Source: Phoebastria nigripes
Lineage: Eukaryota > Chordata > Aves > Procellariiformes > Diomedeidae
DNA length: 64,000 bases
Reading direction: 5' to 3'
NCBI GenBank assembly: GCA_035582835.1
Contig: JAYKAV010002952.1
Span: 571,763 to 635,762, forward strand
This document shows, one piece after another, positions 8,997 through 22,965 of this stretch. The notes beneath the pieces are model-generated. The model saw nothing but the letters and a program-made list of their open reading frames with translations. It did not search any database and was not told the origin of the DNA. Both the position numbers and the translations under genes were made by a program. Position 1 is the stretch's first letter; each line of letters opens with the position of its first letter.

Positions 8997-11900
8997 GGTA
9001 ACTATGCACTTCATGTTCTAATTCCTAAAAGCTGAAAATGAACATTCAGTCATTTTTCATAAAACACCTAGTGGGCTGTTCAATCCATGGGGATTTTAAT
9101 TTTCTATTTTAACAGATAACATTCTGGATCTCTTCTTATAGTTATAAAGCCCCAGAGAAAATTTCCCAGTGTAGCACATCTACACTTCCTTCTTCCTCAA
9201 CAACAACAACTTGACACTTAGAATGTCATCACATGCAACTGCAACTGTCAAACTATTCCTGCTTCTCTTGCTATTTATGAGTGGGTTTGGAGTGTTCACT
9301 GAAAAATTTCTCCATAAAATTGCTTTCAGAATTTTGAGCAAACTCACCATGACTATGCAATGACATATAAGATTTTTTAAAGGACATTTTAGCAAATAGG
9401 CATGCCAATAATAATAAAATTCTAAAAAAAAAAGGTATTGCAGGTTAATTCTGTGAATTACTTCATGTTTCTTTGCTGAAGAGTCTCCATGGAGATCCTG
9501 AGCTTAAGTATGGCTCTCAAAAATTTAAGGACCAGTCAGACAATGTGTTTTTTGTGATGAAGCAGAACAACTTGTTTTAAAAATGGTAACAAATTCATAC
9601 AGCAAGTTAATCACAAAAAAGCAGCAAACCCTGTCAACTTAACAACACATTTCAACAAATAAATCTGAATAATGAAAAAGCATATGCTGAGATTGTGCTT
9701 CGTTCATACACAGTTCATTAACAAAAAAATTACATAGAGTAAACAAATTAAGTTTTGCTGACGTATTTCCCAGGCATTAATTATCACCGTGAGAACATTT
9801 ACATTAGCAAATAGATTTCTTTAAGAAATATCAAGAATATTGTTAGGTACCAAAGTACACTTCATGTCTGATTAATAATAAAGCCTGTCTCTATAGCCAC
9901 TGAGGAACCTATACTTTTGAGGAGAAATTTATCTTTGTTCTTAAAACAGAACTGCGTCTTAGCTCATCAGAAAAACCTCATGACTCTCTACTTAAGGCCC
10001 TTCACATGTAAAATGAAAAGATTTCTCAAGCATATCTAAAAATCATCCAAATATTTACTCCCTAGCCTNTTGTCAGCAAATGACAAAAGAATAATGAGAA
10101 AAAGAGACCGAATAATTTTACAAACAGAAATAGAGATCCAAGAACTTCTGTTTTCATTGACATAATTAAGGATGAACATGAAAAACCGATTAGTGTAGAA
10201 CTAGATCAGCTGTATCATTAGGATACCTGATAAAATATTACACATCATGAATTTTAGGATGAATGTGTACTTGAAATAAGGTTAGACAACACTATGCTGA
10301 CCTTTCAGGAACAATCAGTCTCATAAACTGACTTTCCCCAAAGAGAATATCCTTTGGCCTCTTCGAGAAGCCCCAGGGTCAATTTCCCATTAGTTCTGAG
10401 TCTGCAGTAAAGATCAGGATAGTACTGTTTACCCCACGGAAACATGCTTCTCCCCTCCCCTTCCCTTTCTGTTTCATCTATCACCTCCCTACAAATTTGG
10501 ACTAGGCATTTTGCTTCCAGAAGGGAGGTTCCATAGAGTCACTTGATAAAGGCCACCAAGCTTCTCCAATCTTTATGGGTCTACAACTTTGTCTCCTCTT
10601 ACCCAACACTGCTCCCACAATCTCAGCACTGTTTTGCTCCAAAGTTTCTGGAAAGAGAAAATAACTACTGCCTTAGCTATGAAATTCCTATGGCATTCTA
10701 TCCCTCTGAGACAGAAACAGACGTATAACGTCCTTGATGTCATGGCTTTAAAGTGCAAGTGCTTCTCTGTACCCTGTGAAATGACAGATTTTCAGAAAAA
10801 TCTTTCACATGACATAGGAACATAGCAGGTTCCATATCATATTAGACTTCCATTTATAACTGAAGGACTCAGATACAGAGAGTTAAAATTACTCAAAAAC
10901 TATTAACATGATTATTTACTAGTATTCTAAATGAAAGTGATGGATATGTATCTTCATCTTCTTCCTGGTATAGACATCATAATGTGTCCCTTAGCAGTAA
11001 ACACACAAATTTTTATTATATTTCTATACAGCAACAGAAGTATATAAAATGTGTTGCAAAGCAAAGAATGCATCTGTACTCAGAGTAATTTAAAATGTCA
11101 TTTGGATATGACAGCAACTAACTCTAATGCTCCTGTTTCTCGTGTACACATCTCAACAGGCATGGTAGATCTTGTTTTTAAATATTTGTCCTCCTCCATT
11201 AACAAAGTTCACCTGTGCCTTTTTTCTTCTGAGGCAGAGAAAGCATTCGATTGGCATGTATTTGTGAGCTTAATCACAGTCCTTGCTAAATCCTCTATAT
11301 AGAAAGTCAACAGACTGTGTTAATTGGACCAAACCTTTGTACCACACACATCTCTCTGAACTGATTAGCTGTGAACAAAGTATATATATAGTTCCCAGCT
11401 GTGGTGTACATAACCACTCACCCAGGATCAGGTCTCCCCTCTGTGGGCTAAAGGACTCCACAATGAACTGTTTTGGTCTCCAAAAACTAATACTAAGTCT
11501 AATAAAGCCTTTCCAGGCATTTCCATATTATTCACGTTCCCACCATCGTTGATCTTGTTTCCAAACTTAACCCCTTGGAAATCACATAACAAGTAGAACA
11601 AATGTTCACAGAGAATTTCTTAAACACAGTTTTTTATTCCGAGTCTACTCAAAAAATACTGCAGAGCTACAAAATAATTAATTTCTGGCAATACCTCAGA
11701 GTTTTCACCTCTCTGAAGGGTACTTGTTTTTGTATCAAGGTCTCAGTGGAAATTGCCTACCATACCTGCTTCTTCAGGTGTTACTCCTGGCAGCTGGGAT
11801 GACTCCCTTGCTGTGAAAGTGCATTATATTTGAAAGCAGCCTCCAATACCTACACCTGAGGTAGTCACCTGAGGTTCCAGTCACTATCAATGGATAGGAA

Positions 11901-14373
11901 TAAGACTTACAAGGTATTGTTTTCCTCATCCAAAATGTAAAATTCTAAAATAGGCTAGGTGGATTGTGCCCTCTAAATGTGTATTTTCTCCACTGTCTAC
12001 AAAGAGACCCTGGGGTGACTCACTCAGATGCCTATATTGCACACATGGTATAAAATCCAGAGTCAGTAGCAGCCCATTCTTTACAACCCCTCGCCACCCC
12101 ATCTGCAAAGCAGACATTGTGTTTTCCCAGTGAAAGTTAAAACTGTAAAGCTATGTCACAAGCATGAGAAGAATCCATAAGGTGACACTGCACAGTTCTT
12201 AAAATAGCACATGCCTCCTGGAAAGAGTGAGTTATTGGGAGGGATTTACATGAGGAGAAGCTACAGTTTGTTAGAGAAGGATACGCAGCGTGTAGGTAGA
12301 AATAGAGTTAGAAGGACTAGGGTGTCAGAGGAAGAAGAGGAAAGATACACTACAACCAGCAGTCATCTGTTCAAAGAGAAGACAGGATGAAAATTCAGAT
12401 TTCTTATAAATATTTGAAGTAGAGATTAAAGAAAGAAAAAAAGTTAAAGCTTTCTCATGCAAGACTTGGGAGACAGATAAAAATAGCTTTATGACAGGCA
12501 GAAATGTCAGCCTTTGGACAACTCTGATGTGGGCAGTTAGGAGTAGAGCAATGCCGGTAACAGTAAAGCCAAACACAGGAAGCTGTACTCCATGGGGTAG
12601 AAGACCAGAGGAGGAGCATTAGTTTTGTGCATTAGTTTTCAGGACTGCAATAAGAGGTCAGGCTGTCGTAGCGTTGTAACTGAAAAAGCAGAGTTATGTG
12701 ACAGCTCCAATTCTCTACACTCACTCAAGCACAAGGGCTGCATTCAGGGGATGATCTGGATAATAGAACCCAACAGGACATTCAAAGGGCTTTCTGTCCC
12801 AGGCAGAGAAAGTAGGTCATATCTTGGTCTTACTAACACCTCTGGATGTCACAAAAGTTTTCAGGACCCAGGATACTGCAGCTTGTCTCTCTAAGAGAGA
12901 GAACTTCAAAATGCATTTGAAGTTGGGTCTCCCACAAAGCTTGGTACCAGCTCAGCCAGGGTAGAGACACACAGAGCCATAGCCTCTCCTGACCCTCTTC
13001 TGGCAGTTTAGCAGCCAGCACTCACAAGGACACCAATTACATTCACCTGGTGACACTCCTCTAGGCATCTTAAATTTTCAGCAATGCAGTGCAATTAATT
13101 GTGAGGACACACAACACCGTAAAGACTGCTGACCTAGGAGAGATAAATGAAAGGCAGGAGTGTTTAAGAGGTATTTGTTGATGCCTTAGCTAAAACCAGA
13201 TAGAAGTCAGAGGATTTGGTTGACTAAACATACTTCAATGATAAAATGCCTGACTCCTTGTGCAATATATTATTAAGGCCTTTTATTATTCTGTGACAAT
13301 TTAGAAACTCTTAGTCAAGAAGTGAGATGTGATGTCAATAAATAAAGAGAAGAAAAAAGAGTATGTGGGTACAGCATACAGTGTTTTTGATTACGCTAAT
13401 GGTTCAGACGAAGAAAACCCNGGGTGAGGTGGGAGTAGGAAGAGATTGCTAATCTGCTTTCAATATTCAGACATAGGCGTGGGACAGAAAAGGCTATCTA
13501 CATAGTAATTTTTAATCCTGCTTCAGCATGAAAGGAAATCATATTATGTGGGGAAGTTGAATAACTGCATATGTCAGTTTTGGAAAAAGAAAACACTTGG
13601 AATAAGATTGGCCAAGAGACAGAAATGAAAACAAAATCTGTTTGCCCAGGAAAGTGGACATGATGTTTCTGGAAAAACTGGACACAAACTAATTGTGCTT
13701 CAAGAAGGGACAGCTATATAAGGGTATAGAAATATGTTCTCTAAAATGTTGTGCTGGCTGAAGGAAGGATGTCCTCCACCACAGCCCAGATGCATATTGT
13801 TGCCCCTTTGACAAAAGATTATTGATGCCCTCATGTCTGACAGCATGGATATGTAAATGGACACAAGGAACAGGCAGATTGCAATAGACCAGAATCTTGG
13901 AAATCCTGGATTTCTAGTCTATTGCTGGAAGGAGAGATGAGGGCATGTGGGGCAGCCACAGCAGAGGCAGAAGCATGATCTATCCAAGACTCCCTTCTCT
14001 GCAATTCCCAGCTGATATTTTAGCTCTCCAAAAAGTATCTTATTTCAAATAAGCAAGTTTTGCAAGGGCTAGCTGTTTAACCTAGCCCAATTCGTGTGGA
14101 CTTGGGAGCCCAGCTGAATTCGTCATAGACTGTGTCAGAGTCAGGGACACAAACTAGACCTAAGACAACACATCTGTCCATAGTCTAAATGTCAGATTGC
14201 CATGGTCAGTAGCACAGCTAGTGAATTCCTAATTCATGCCTGAGCATGTACTATACCTACACAGGCTTTTATTTTTCCCTAAAGTGTTCTCCTGACTTTT
14301 CAGGAAAGCTCATTTTCTATCACATGTTTATATTTTGGACAGTCCTGAGGGAATTTACTGCAATGCATTTTTG

Positions 14374-14412
14374 AAAAAACAAACAAACAAACAAACAAAC
14401 AAAAAAAAAAAA
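14374..14412. repeat. (AAAC)n and poly(A) simple repeat
   Basis: Five or more AAAC units run into a 12-base A run. This is a simple repeat with no sign of an attached retroelement. Confidence 0.9.
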
Positions 14413-15710
14413 GGAGGGGAAGGGGGGAATTTGTTTTCTGAAGAACAAAAGAAGAAAATAATAACTTGATCTGAAGTGCTCAGTGAAAAACATACAACTA
14501 TCCGCTACCCAAGGAACAGCACTGGGATGTTGCTGATTAACAACTAGTGTGTGTTGAATAATTAGGGTACATTTGGAATCCCAGTAGCTGTTCTCATTGG
14601 CTACCAGAGATGAGGGTAAGGTAGAAGCACAGTGCTGCCATGGGACTCTTAACTGTGTACAACATATCCATAGCATGCTTAGCCCTGAACCCTTCTAAAA
14701 GGGTTCTAAAAAGCCCCATTCCTTCTAAAACGGAACAGCAAGAGAAGTCTTGCCCATAGTTGCTAGGGAGATTCAAAAAAAACATGGAACCATCAATGGA
14801 GATGACATTCAGATGAATGTGAATGTCAATACCTGTGAAGGGGGCACCTGTGCACCAACTCTCTGCTCTTGGACTCCATTGCCAGTTTCCATAGTACTTC
14901 TATTAGCTCTCCTTTCATGCACAAGCCTTTCTAAAACTACCAGTGACACCTCTCTGTGTACACAGGCCATGCGTATACTTTTGCTTCAGACAGGTTTTGA
15001 CTGACAATTACTCTAGGATGTCTGTCCCCCTCCAAAAAGAATGGTGTAGAATATGTTTGATACATCCAGCCTTGACTAGGCCCAGTCAATTTCAATTTTT
15101 CAGATTATAGTTATCTATTAGTTATTTATTCCAAGGTCTTTTTCTAGTTTACTGAAAATATTACATGAAATATATCAATTTTTCTCCTCTGCAAGACCAT
15201 TCTTGAGTTTTAATTTTTTTCTCTGACACCAGTTGATGAAACCAAGACTTTCCAAGTGCTTGGTTTCAATTACTTATTTGTAGAGCAAGGTAAGAGTGTT
15301 TTCCAGCCTCTTAGTTGTGTATTATAAGGAGTAATAAATTAGAAACTGCAGGATGCTTGAGAATGAGGAGTGAGTTAAGTGCTTCTGATAAAATTTCATT
15401 TTAAATTGCCATTGACTTTTGGCACTTCAGGTTTACTTCTAAACACCTACTGTCTGAATAAAGTTTCGTTCTGTCCAGAGACAGCTTTAGAATGAATCAA
15501 CATACACTAACTTATCTTTATTCTTACTGAATTTTTTTTCTGATAAATGCTTCTGAAATTGTTAATAATATTTTGGTTTCATACCGGATCTGACTTCTTC
15601 GTTGTCTTTATCTGACTTTACTTATTTACACAATCCCTTCCACATCACTAACATGAATTTCATATGTAATTAGTTCGTGATTCCACAGCAGAAAACTGGA
15701 AATATACAGG

Positions 15711-15735
15711 AAAAAAAAAAAAAAGAAAAAAAAAA
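15711..15735. repeat. A-rich tract
   Basis: This is an A run interrupted by a single G. Confidence 0.9.
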
Positions 15736-17759
15736 GGAAGACATCTTCCTGCGCAGGGGAACTCATATGAAGCTTACTCTTCTTCTATTTACTTTGCCCA
15801 TCTAAACAAAAGCAAAAATAAATGTTTGATAATGAATCATTCAATTCATTTCATTGAGGTTGTTTAGAAGAAATTCTTATTTCAGACGATGTTCAAAGTG
15901 ACAGAACAAAAAAAATCTGTTTCAATAAAAGCCTCTTCACCATCATCAAAGTAACAGGATTTTGATGTGACTTCATCCACCTCAGTTTCTTTTTAGCTCT
16001 CAGCGGTTTTTTTTAATAAATAAAAAAAAACAGTCCAAGAGCTCTCACAGCTGAGACTTAGCTTGCAGAAGCTTGTTCAGCTTCCCACATGTGGGATGTG
16101 GTACAAAACACTTAATTGGAGTGCTGACATGGGTTACATGCCTATGATTAGAATTCTGCTGCCATCAAGAGCATTTTTCTTTTATAGCAGATCACAGACA
16201 TGAGTAATTGGATTATTGTCATGGCAAATTTTCACTGAAGCAGTAACTTCAGCTCCCTCTATATGGAGAAGTCTCTAAGTAAAAAATTACACTTTACTTA
16301 CTCCTTTTGTTATTAATTAAATCGGTGTATTTGATTCTAATGTTGATGTTGCTGGCCACTTCTTGCAGAAAAAGTTCAGTGAGTTGACTGCAGAGAGCCT
16401 CATTGCCACAACAAGGGATGAAACTAACTGTGCTCTCTTTTTAAAACCATAATTTTTGCAGCGTTATTTTGCTTTTACAAAAAGAAATTTCTCATGTAAA
16501 GGCACTATTACTGGAGAAATAAACCAAATCAAATCAGGGCAAATTTGTTTTCTTTTCTTCTGTCCTGAATGTCTGTGACTCAAGGGAATGATTTCCAGCT
16601 TTATTATACTTTGTTGTAGAGAAAACTGATTGGATGCAGAACAATCTCTTTCAAACCATCGAAACAAGCACCAGAGCTTGAGGGAACAGGCAGCTCACCC
16701 CTGCTGCATAAACTTAATCTGGACTCACCACCCATGGTACTTTTTGTACACTGCAAAGTCAGTTAATTACCTTAAGCACGTGACATGGCTCTCACTCTCT
16801 GTTCTTAGCAATCTAAAATCAGAGCAATCCATTTGAGGATTTTATTAACAAATGCTGTGGATGTCTTCCCTTAGGTAGGACGAAATCCTGGCAACTCTTA
16901 AACAGCACATTCAGTCAGGACACTACTCCTAGGGTGGTCATGTATCAGGGAGAAAAAAAGACAAGACAGCAGCAAGAGAAAAGATGGTACACATTCTCTT
17001 TCCACAGATTGAAAACTGAAGCAGAGAGGAGGAAAGGGATTCCCTGAATCACTCAGTTGCTGGTGGAGCTGGAATGAAGCCTGGTATTCTGGCTTTCCAC
17101 ATAATGCCTTACCTACCAAGCTGGTCAGAGTTTCATCCATCCTCTAATGAATTCCTTGTTCTCCAAAACTTTAGTAAACATAAAGATATAGAAGAAAGCT
17201 ACCCATTTAAAACTCAGTTCAAATAAATTTGAAATGTTGCTGATGCTAGCTAACTTCTGCCCCTTACTCATCTCTTGGCTAAATGTGTTTATCCACACAT
17301 CATCAAAGTCTTTTGCTCAACACCAGCAAAAGTAAGAAAAATAGTCATCTTCCTGGTGCATTTCAAAAGTTAATCACATCTAACCTGAGTTATGATTGCT
17401 TTTCTAATGGTGGCTGATCTTCCAGCCCAATCACCAGAATGACACCACTGCCACTCCTGCTACTTGACTTCTCCACCAAAGCCTGATCTTCGTATAACCC
17501 TTTAAGATGAGAACCCGCAAAGAAGGGGTAGAAGCAAAGCATTACCATAGGCAGGCCCTCACCTCAGAAATTCAGCCCTGTGAGATTTGTCATACATAGC
17601 TCCTGAACCCCGTGATGGCAACATTAATTTCAAAAGATATGAATCATCCACCACCTTACCTTGCATTAATATTAATGGGAAGGTTCCCATAACATTCAGC
17701 TGTTTGCAGTCTGATTGCCTTCAAGGATGTCTTCTTAGAATCTGGCTGCTTCAGAAATT

Positions 17760-17800
17760 AAAAAGTTCAAAAGTTCAGAAATTCAAAAGTTCAGACATTT
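17760..17800. repeat. Short direct repeat around TTCAAAAGTTCAGA
   Basis: Two near-identical units of about 17 bases (aaaagttcaaaagttcag / aaattcaaaagttcag) lie side by side. This is minor local duplication. Confidence 0.6.
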
Positions 17801-20121
17801 CTATCATAGTGCCAGAGCCAAGCTTGCATCTGGAGCTTCTGAAATAATGGATTTTGTGTCAAGTTAATGAGAGGAATGTGAGTGGTGTGGAGACCACGTA
17901 GTTGTAAACACATTGTTATCTAGTAATATTGAGATATTCATCGTTCCATTTCAACAGTGTTTTTTCTGAATATAGGTCACAGTACTGATCTCTGTAATAT
18001 AATAACCGCCAGCTGGAATAAAAAGAATATAACCAAATAAAATGTATTGTTACAACAAATGCCTTTGAGTTACAGCTACAGAAAATAGAGCAGGCTGAAA
18101 GATCATGTCACAGAAGCTTGCAAAAGCTTAGGACAGACGGAGCAATAATGTGTATTAAGGTTGTTTGCAGTTGTTTGCACTGCTGAAGGGTTTGCAGAAT
18201 GTTAACTAAAAAATAGGAACAAAAAGCAAAACACAGGTGGAACACAGTAGCGGAGAATGTGGCACTGAGGTCACACGTACAATTTCAAAACCACCTAGGA
18301 AAATAATGAAAGCAAATGGTTGTACAGTCTGTGATAAATATCAAATGGTATCTGTGGAAGGAAAAGAAAATAAGGAATTTGGAGAATAAACTAAGAGCTG
18401 GGATTCAGAACAGCACAAATATGTGGACAAATTGGACCAGATGGCCCTTTTCTCTTTCTGTCATAACTTACGTTCTTGGAACCTGCAGAGCCTAAAACTG
18501 ATTTGGGAGATAAAAATTCCCCCTGTCTCAATTGACGGTCATTGATGCTTCTGGCTTTATTTGCTCCATTTCCTATCCCCAGTAATTACAGACCATAAAG
18601 ACACATCTCACCTTATGCCCTGTGTGGGAGGAATCGACTTACAGAGATAATCATTTCAAATGTAAAATGACAATAAAGAAAGGACCATCCTGGATCTTAG
18701 GCTCAGGCCAGAACAAGGAGTCTCGCATAAATAAACCCACAGTGGCACTACCCCTGGAGCACATGCTTCCCCTTAACTTGGATGGCATTTTCCTGCTAGT
18801 CACAGTAACCACCGCTGTAATTATTGTTTATGACAGGGGACATCAACAGCCGGTGATCACACTGACTGAGTTTTCATGGCTCACTGAACAGGTCTGAAAT
18901 ACATTTGAGTCAGTGACCTGAAATATTCTGTATCTCCTCACCTGGAGACAAGCTGTGGATATGTCAGTACCATGGGGTACATATATGCTAGATGTTATGT
19001 ACACACAGCTAAAAATTTTCCCATTTCAGTTCAGAAAAATAGCACAGGTCATGGTAAAAGCTCTGAGATTCCCTCCTATAGGTTAAGAAGTCCCCTTTTA
19101 GACATACACCCATTGAAATTTGTCTGTATTTCCTTCAGTGTAGGAAACATTTTCTGCAATTACAAAGTAAAAGCTTATTATGGGTATTAGCAAAATTCTT
19201 TGGAAATACAGGACAAGCATATAGCTATTAATGAAACTATGTCTTAAAGAACTGCCACTTTCTAAAAAAAAACAGCATGTGATTTGGTGGCTCTTTTGCC
19301 CAGATGATGAATATTAAGTTCAGCAGAGAAAAAGTTTTCCCTGTGAGAAAATCATTAACATAGCAATCCTCATGTGTGCTCCTCTGTGCTCACAGGAGCT
19401 CCTTCACCTGTTTCCTCCGTTAACAGGGTGGAGAAAGGAAGGAAGGAGCTCTCCTATGCAATGCCATGGTCTTTTTGCACTAAGAAAAAAATGTTATGAA
19501 AGTAAAGTATCCACCTGTGTACCATCCAAACTTGTCAAGCTTGACTCCCAAATACACAGCCAACTGGCTCCCGTGCATACTAAGAACATCATGCCAGAAC
19601 CCAGGGTATTTGGCATCTAGATGTTGTAATGACATCTCTGTGGATATAGGTTACTGGCATGTTTAATAGAGTACTACCATTTAGGACAGTTCTTTGTCTC
19701 CTCATTGTTACACTGAGCTGCCTAATAATGGATTACAGCATGTGATGATAACTAAATCCTATTGTACTTCAGACTTCCATGCGGGATACGTTAAATGAAA
19801 AAGTAGCTGAGTTTATCCTCTGTTAAGCAGGTGCACTTATAATTCTGTCTAAGGAAGCTCACAAACAGCAATTAGAATAATAAAAATGAGGATCAGGGAA
19901 AGCTGTTGGAATACATATTCTCCTACTTTAAATGAATACATTCCTGGTAGCGCTTGTTCAAGTTTAACCATTTCTATGAGTGCAGAACTTGGTGAATGGG
20001 TTGGAAGCATGTACAGTCTGCAGACTTTGCATCATGAGCAAGCTCAAGTTGCTTATGACTATTTAAAACTAGAATTTGCATAATGAAATAGCCAGGGTTG
20101 GGAAAAAGGGAAATAAATCAA

Positions 20122-20160
20122 GTGTGTATATAAATATATATATACACATGTGTGTGTGCG
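20122..20160. repeat. GT/AT mixed microsatellite with inverted symmetry
   Basis: GTGTGTATA at the left and TATACACATG then TGTGTGTG at the right give partial inverted symmetry around an AT core. Confidence 0.75.
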
Positions 20161-22891
20161 CTTAATGGTTTGTATTACTATATTAAATTATCACTGGCAA
20201 AATTATTTCTGTATTCATAGACATCTTTGAAAAATGATACTATAAATTATCATAAATTCATTCATGAAATCAGTGAAAATAGATGAGCCTTTTGCAAATT
20301 TCCTGTGATGTAAATTTTTTCATGTCTCCAAATAATATTAGTAACTGTGATCACAAGGACTGACGCACGTGGCCTTCATTTTATCTTTTTTTCCACTAGG
20401 ACATTCCCCTTGTAAAGGAAAATGACACTTTTCACATTCTACACTCTAGCTGCAAAGCAATCTTTAATTGGTACTTATGCCCTATTGAAACTGATATGAC
20501 CCCTTATGAGCAGGCATTATGCCATCTAGACAGCTGGGTATGAGTATAGGTGCAAGGCATGCCAGAGAACAGTGTGTGCATCAGGGTTGTGTGGAAGGGC
20601 CAGGCTCCTCCCCAGAGATACTGAAAGGGCTGTCTGTGCAGATTATCGGCACTTTTATGAGGTTGGGGTATACCATCACCATTCCAGTTTGGCCCTGCCT
20701 TAACAATGAAAATGCAAAACTGTATTTCAAAGCCATTTTAAGCAAGCTTTTGGTTTTCTGAACTCATGATGAGGGGAGAAAAGAGATATTTTCCCCTTTT
20801 GGCACTTTGCTGGAACCTCTCAATTAGTCTTATCCAAAATGTTTCAGCAGTGCTGTCGAGTTTCCTGCCAAAAGCCAATGTGTGACCTTCTATTAGCTTG
20901 CACATCCTGAAAACCCGTTTGCCACCATGGGTCTTATTTACATTTTGCACAATGGTAGACTCTATTAAATCTGTTACTCAAAGTAAATGGGGATGAAAAA
21001 TTACCNTCTTTGTTTATCACTAAATAGTTCACAATTAACACTGAACTGCAAATGAGGAAATAATGTGTCTCGTTGAGGAAACCATATGCTTTGTGTTTTA
21101 AAGTACTTGTGGTAATATTGGTGGAATAGTTAATGTACAATGAATGCCATCTGCTGACTAATACAGAGTATTTACAAGGGCAAATAGTCCGGGTAACTGC
21201 TCTTCTTAAGTGACTGTACAACCTAACTGATATTGTTTGGACAATTATCTGAATCTAGTCCAACTTTTTCCTTTCTTCTTCCCCTCCTGTAGCTGTCATT
21301 ATGTGGAGTGCTTATGCAGAACCCCACTGACGACTGCAGATCTAACAGTTGCTGTTCAGTCAGAATTGTTGTGAGAAACCATCCAGTCCCTCCATGGAAC
21401 AGAAAGATGAAATAATGGAAAACATCACTCAGAAATTCTGGCACATGCAAAATGGGCCTGTAGTCTTGAATGTGGTGGGCGGAAAAGCTGTATTGGGAGA
21501 TGGTTAAAAAACAAGTTACTGAGCTCTGCTTATGCACTGCAGCGTGCACAGAAAGCAGGCACCAGCAGCACAGCAAGGACCTAGGGATAAGCCAGCAATG
21601 TTGTCCAGGGACCGGGGCATGCTCCCTGAAAAAAATAAATAGGAATTGTTGGCTTGCACACTGCCTGGAATTTCACTGAGAAAAGATATTGCTGCCTGAT
21701 GTTTGCTTTTTACTTCGTTCAGAGGAGCAGGACCTTTTTACATTCAGGACTGCACAAAAAATGCTGGAATCCATCACTGCTTTCTCACTCTGGCAGACAC
21801 AACTTGCTTTGCTTTGATATTTGATCTAATCAGAAGAAACCAGACTAATGCCTATGGGATTATAAATAATCTTAAATTATTTCTACTTACAGGCAAAGCT
21901 CTTGCCACAAATATGTGGGAAATAATGAAGGTGAACCAGACCCGCTTGTCACCTGCTTTGCTATGGCATGTAAAGCATTTGGTTGAAATGCACATAGTAC
22001 CCTGGGCTCCACGAAGCAAGACGCCTTTCTGCCAGTTTGTCTCTCTCCAAATCACACTGAACTCAGTTATCTTCTATTACATTCAGCAACAAAAGGAATA
22101 GCAGGCAAATACAAGCACTTTGGGTAGATGGCTTGTGCTGTCAATCCCTCAGTATGTGTTTTGCCTGCAAACAAACCATACTCTTGAAGACATTTACAGC
22201 CACAATATTTTTATACTGGGAAAAATCTCTTTTTTGCAGCTGCAGGAAGATCTGCTAAGATATTGTATAGGTTGAAGCTCTCTGTTCAAAAGCTTGAGTT
22301 GCTACCTCAGACACGGACTCCTGGCACAAAGCAACAGCATGGATCCCAGTATCTTTTCCTCGAAGTCAAGAGTTCAGAGCTTATTTATCTATTCCAAAGA
22401 CTTTTGTTCCACCTCAAATCAGCAGATTATGAGAGGTTCCAAGCTGGGAACCTTCCCAAAAAGCACCTTCCAGTGACACCTTTGAAAAGCCACCAAATGG
22501 TAGTACATGAAACTAAACCGCATGCTCCCAGACAAGTACACTGTCCATTCCTGTCAATATTTTCTCATACGATTGTATAAACTATATTACAACAATAATA
22601 ATAAGTGAGATATGTAACATTCGTTCATAAGGATTTATAGCTATCTTCCAAATTCTTCATAGTACTCATTTCTCTGAATCTGCTGATCACAGGGGAATTC
22701 AGGGGTGACATAGCTGCAGTGACAGAATCACATCACTCAGTGGCATAACGTTTAAAATTTTTTCATTAAGTGGGATGGATAGAATGTGGATAGCAATTTC
22801 CATTCCAAAGGTTCTATTTTATGGCACGCTCATGAAGAAGAGAGCCTCACACCAATCTTTACCTCTGCCCCTTCAGTCCAGTTTAGACCAG

Positions 22892-22965
22892 TGTGGTGGG
22901 TTGATCCCAGCCAGCAACTGAGCACTCACCAGCCACTCACTCACTTTACCTCCTCTATAGGGCAT
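22892..22965 (-). mobile_element. Short fragment of an ERV LTR 3' end
   Basis: The plus strand reads TGTGGTGGGTTGATCCCAGCC, very like the start of the element at 27710 (TGTGGTGGGTTGACTTTGGC). Both are the complement of an LTR end of the ...AACCCACCACA type. Only about 75 bases are recognisable and no duplication is visible. Confidence 0.6.

Larger units (their letters stand above)
8764..22891. other. AT-rich unique-looking sequence without recognisable genes
   Basis: I find no exon-like conserved motif, RNA gene or clear transposon in this 14-kb stretch. Open frames are under 135 codons, scattered on both strands, and none resembles a known family. The longest (132 codons, 21703-22101, plus) has no domain that I recognise. 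Simple repeats are listed separately. Confidence 0.55.

Noticed and set aside
21703..22101. 132-codon open frame on the plus strand as a host gene
   Set aside because: No family resemblance, no splice or start context, and length within chance expectation for a 64-kb window read in six frames.
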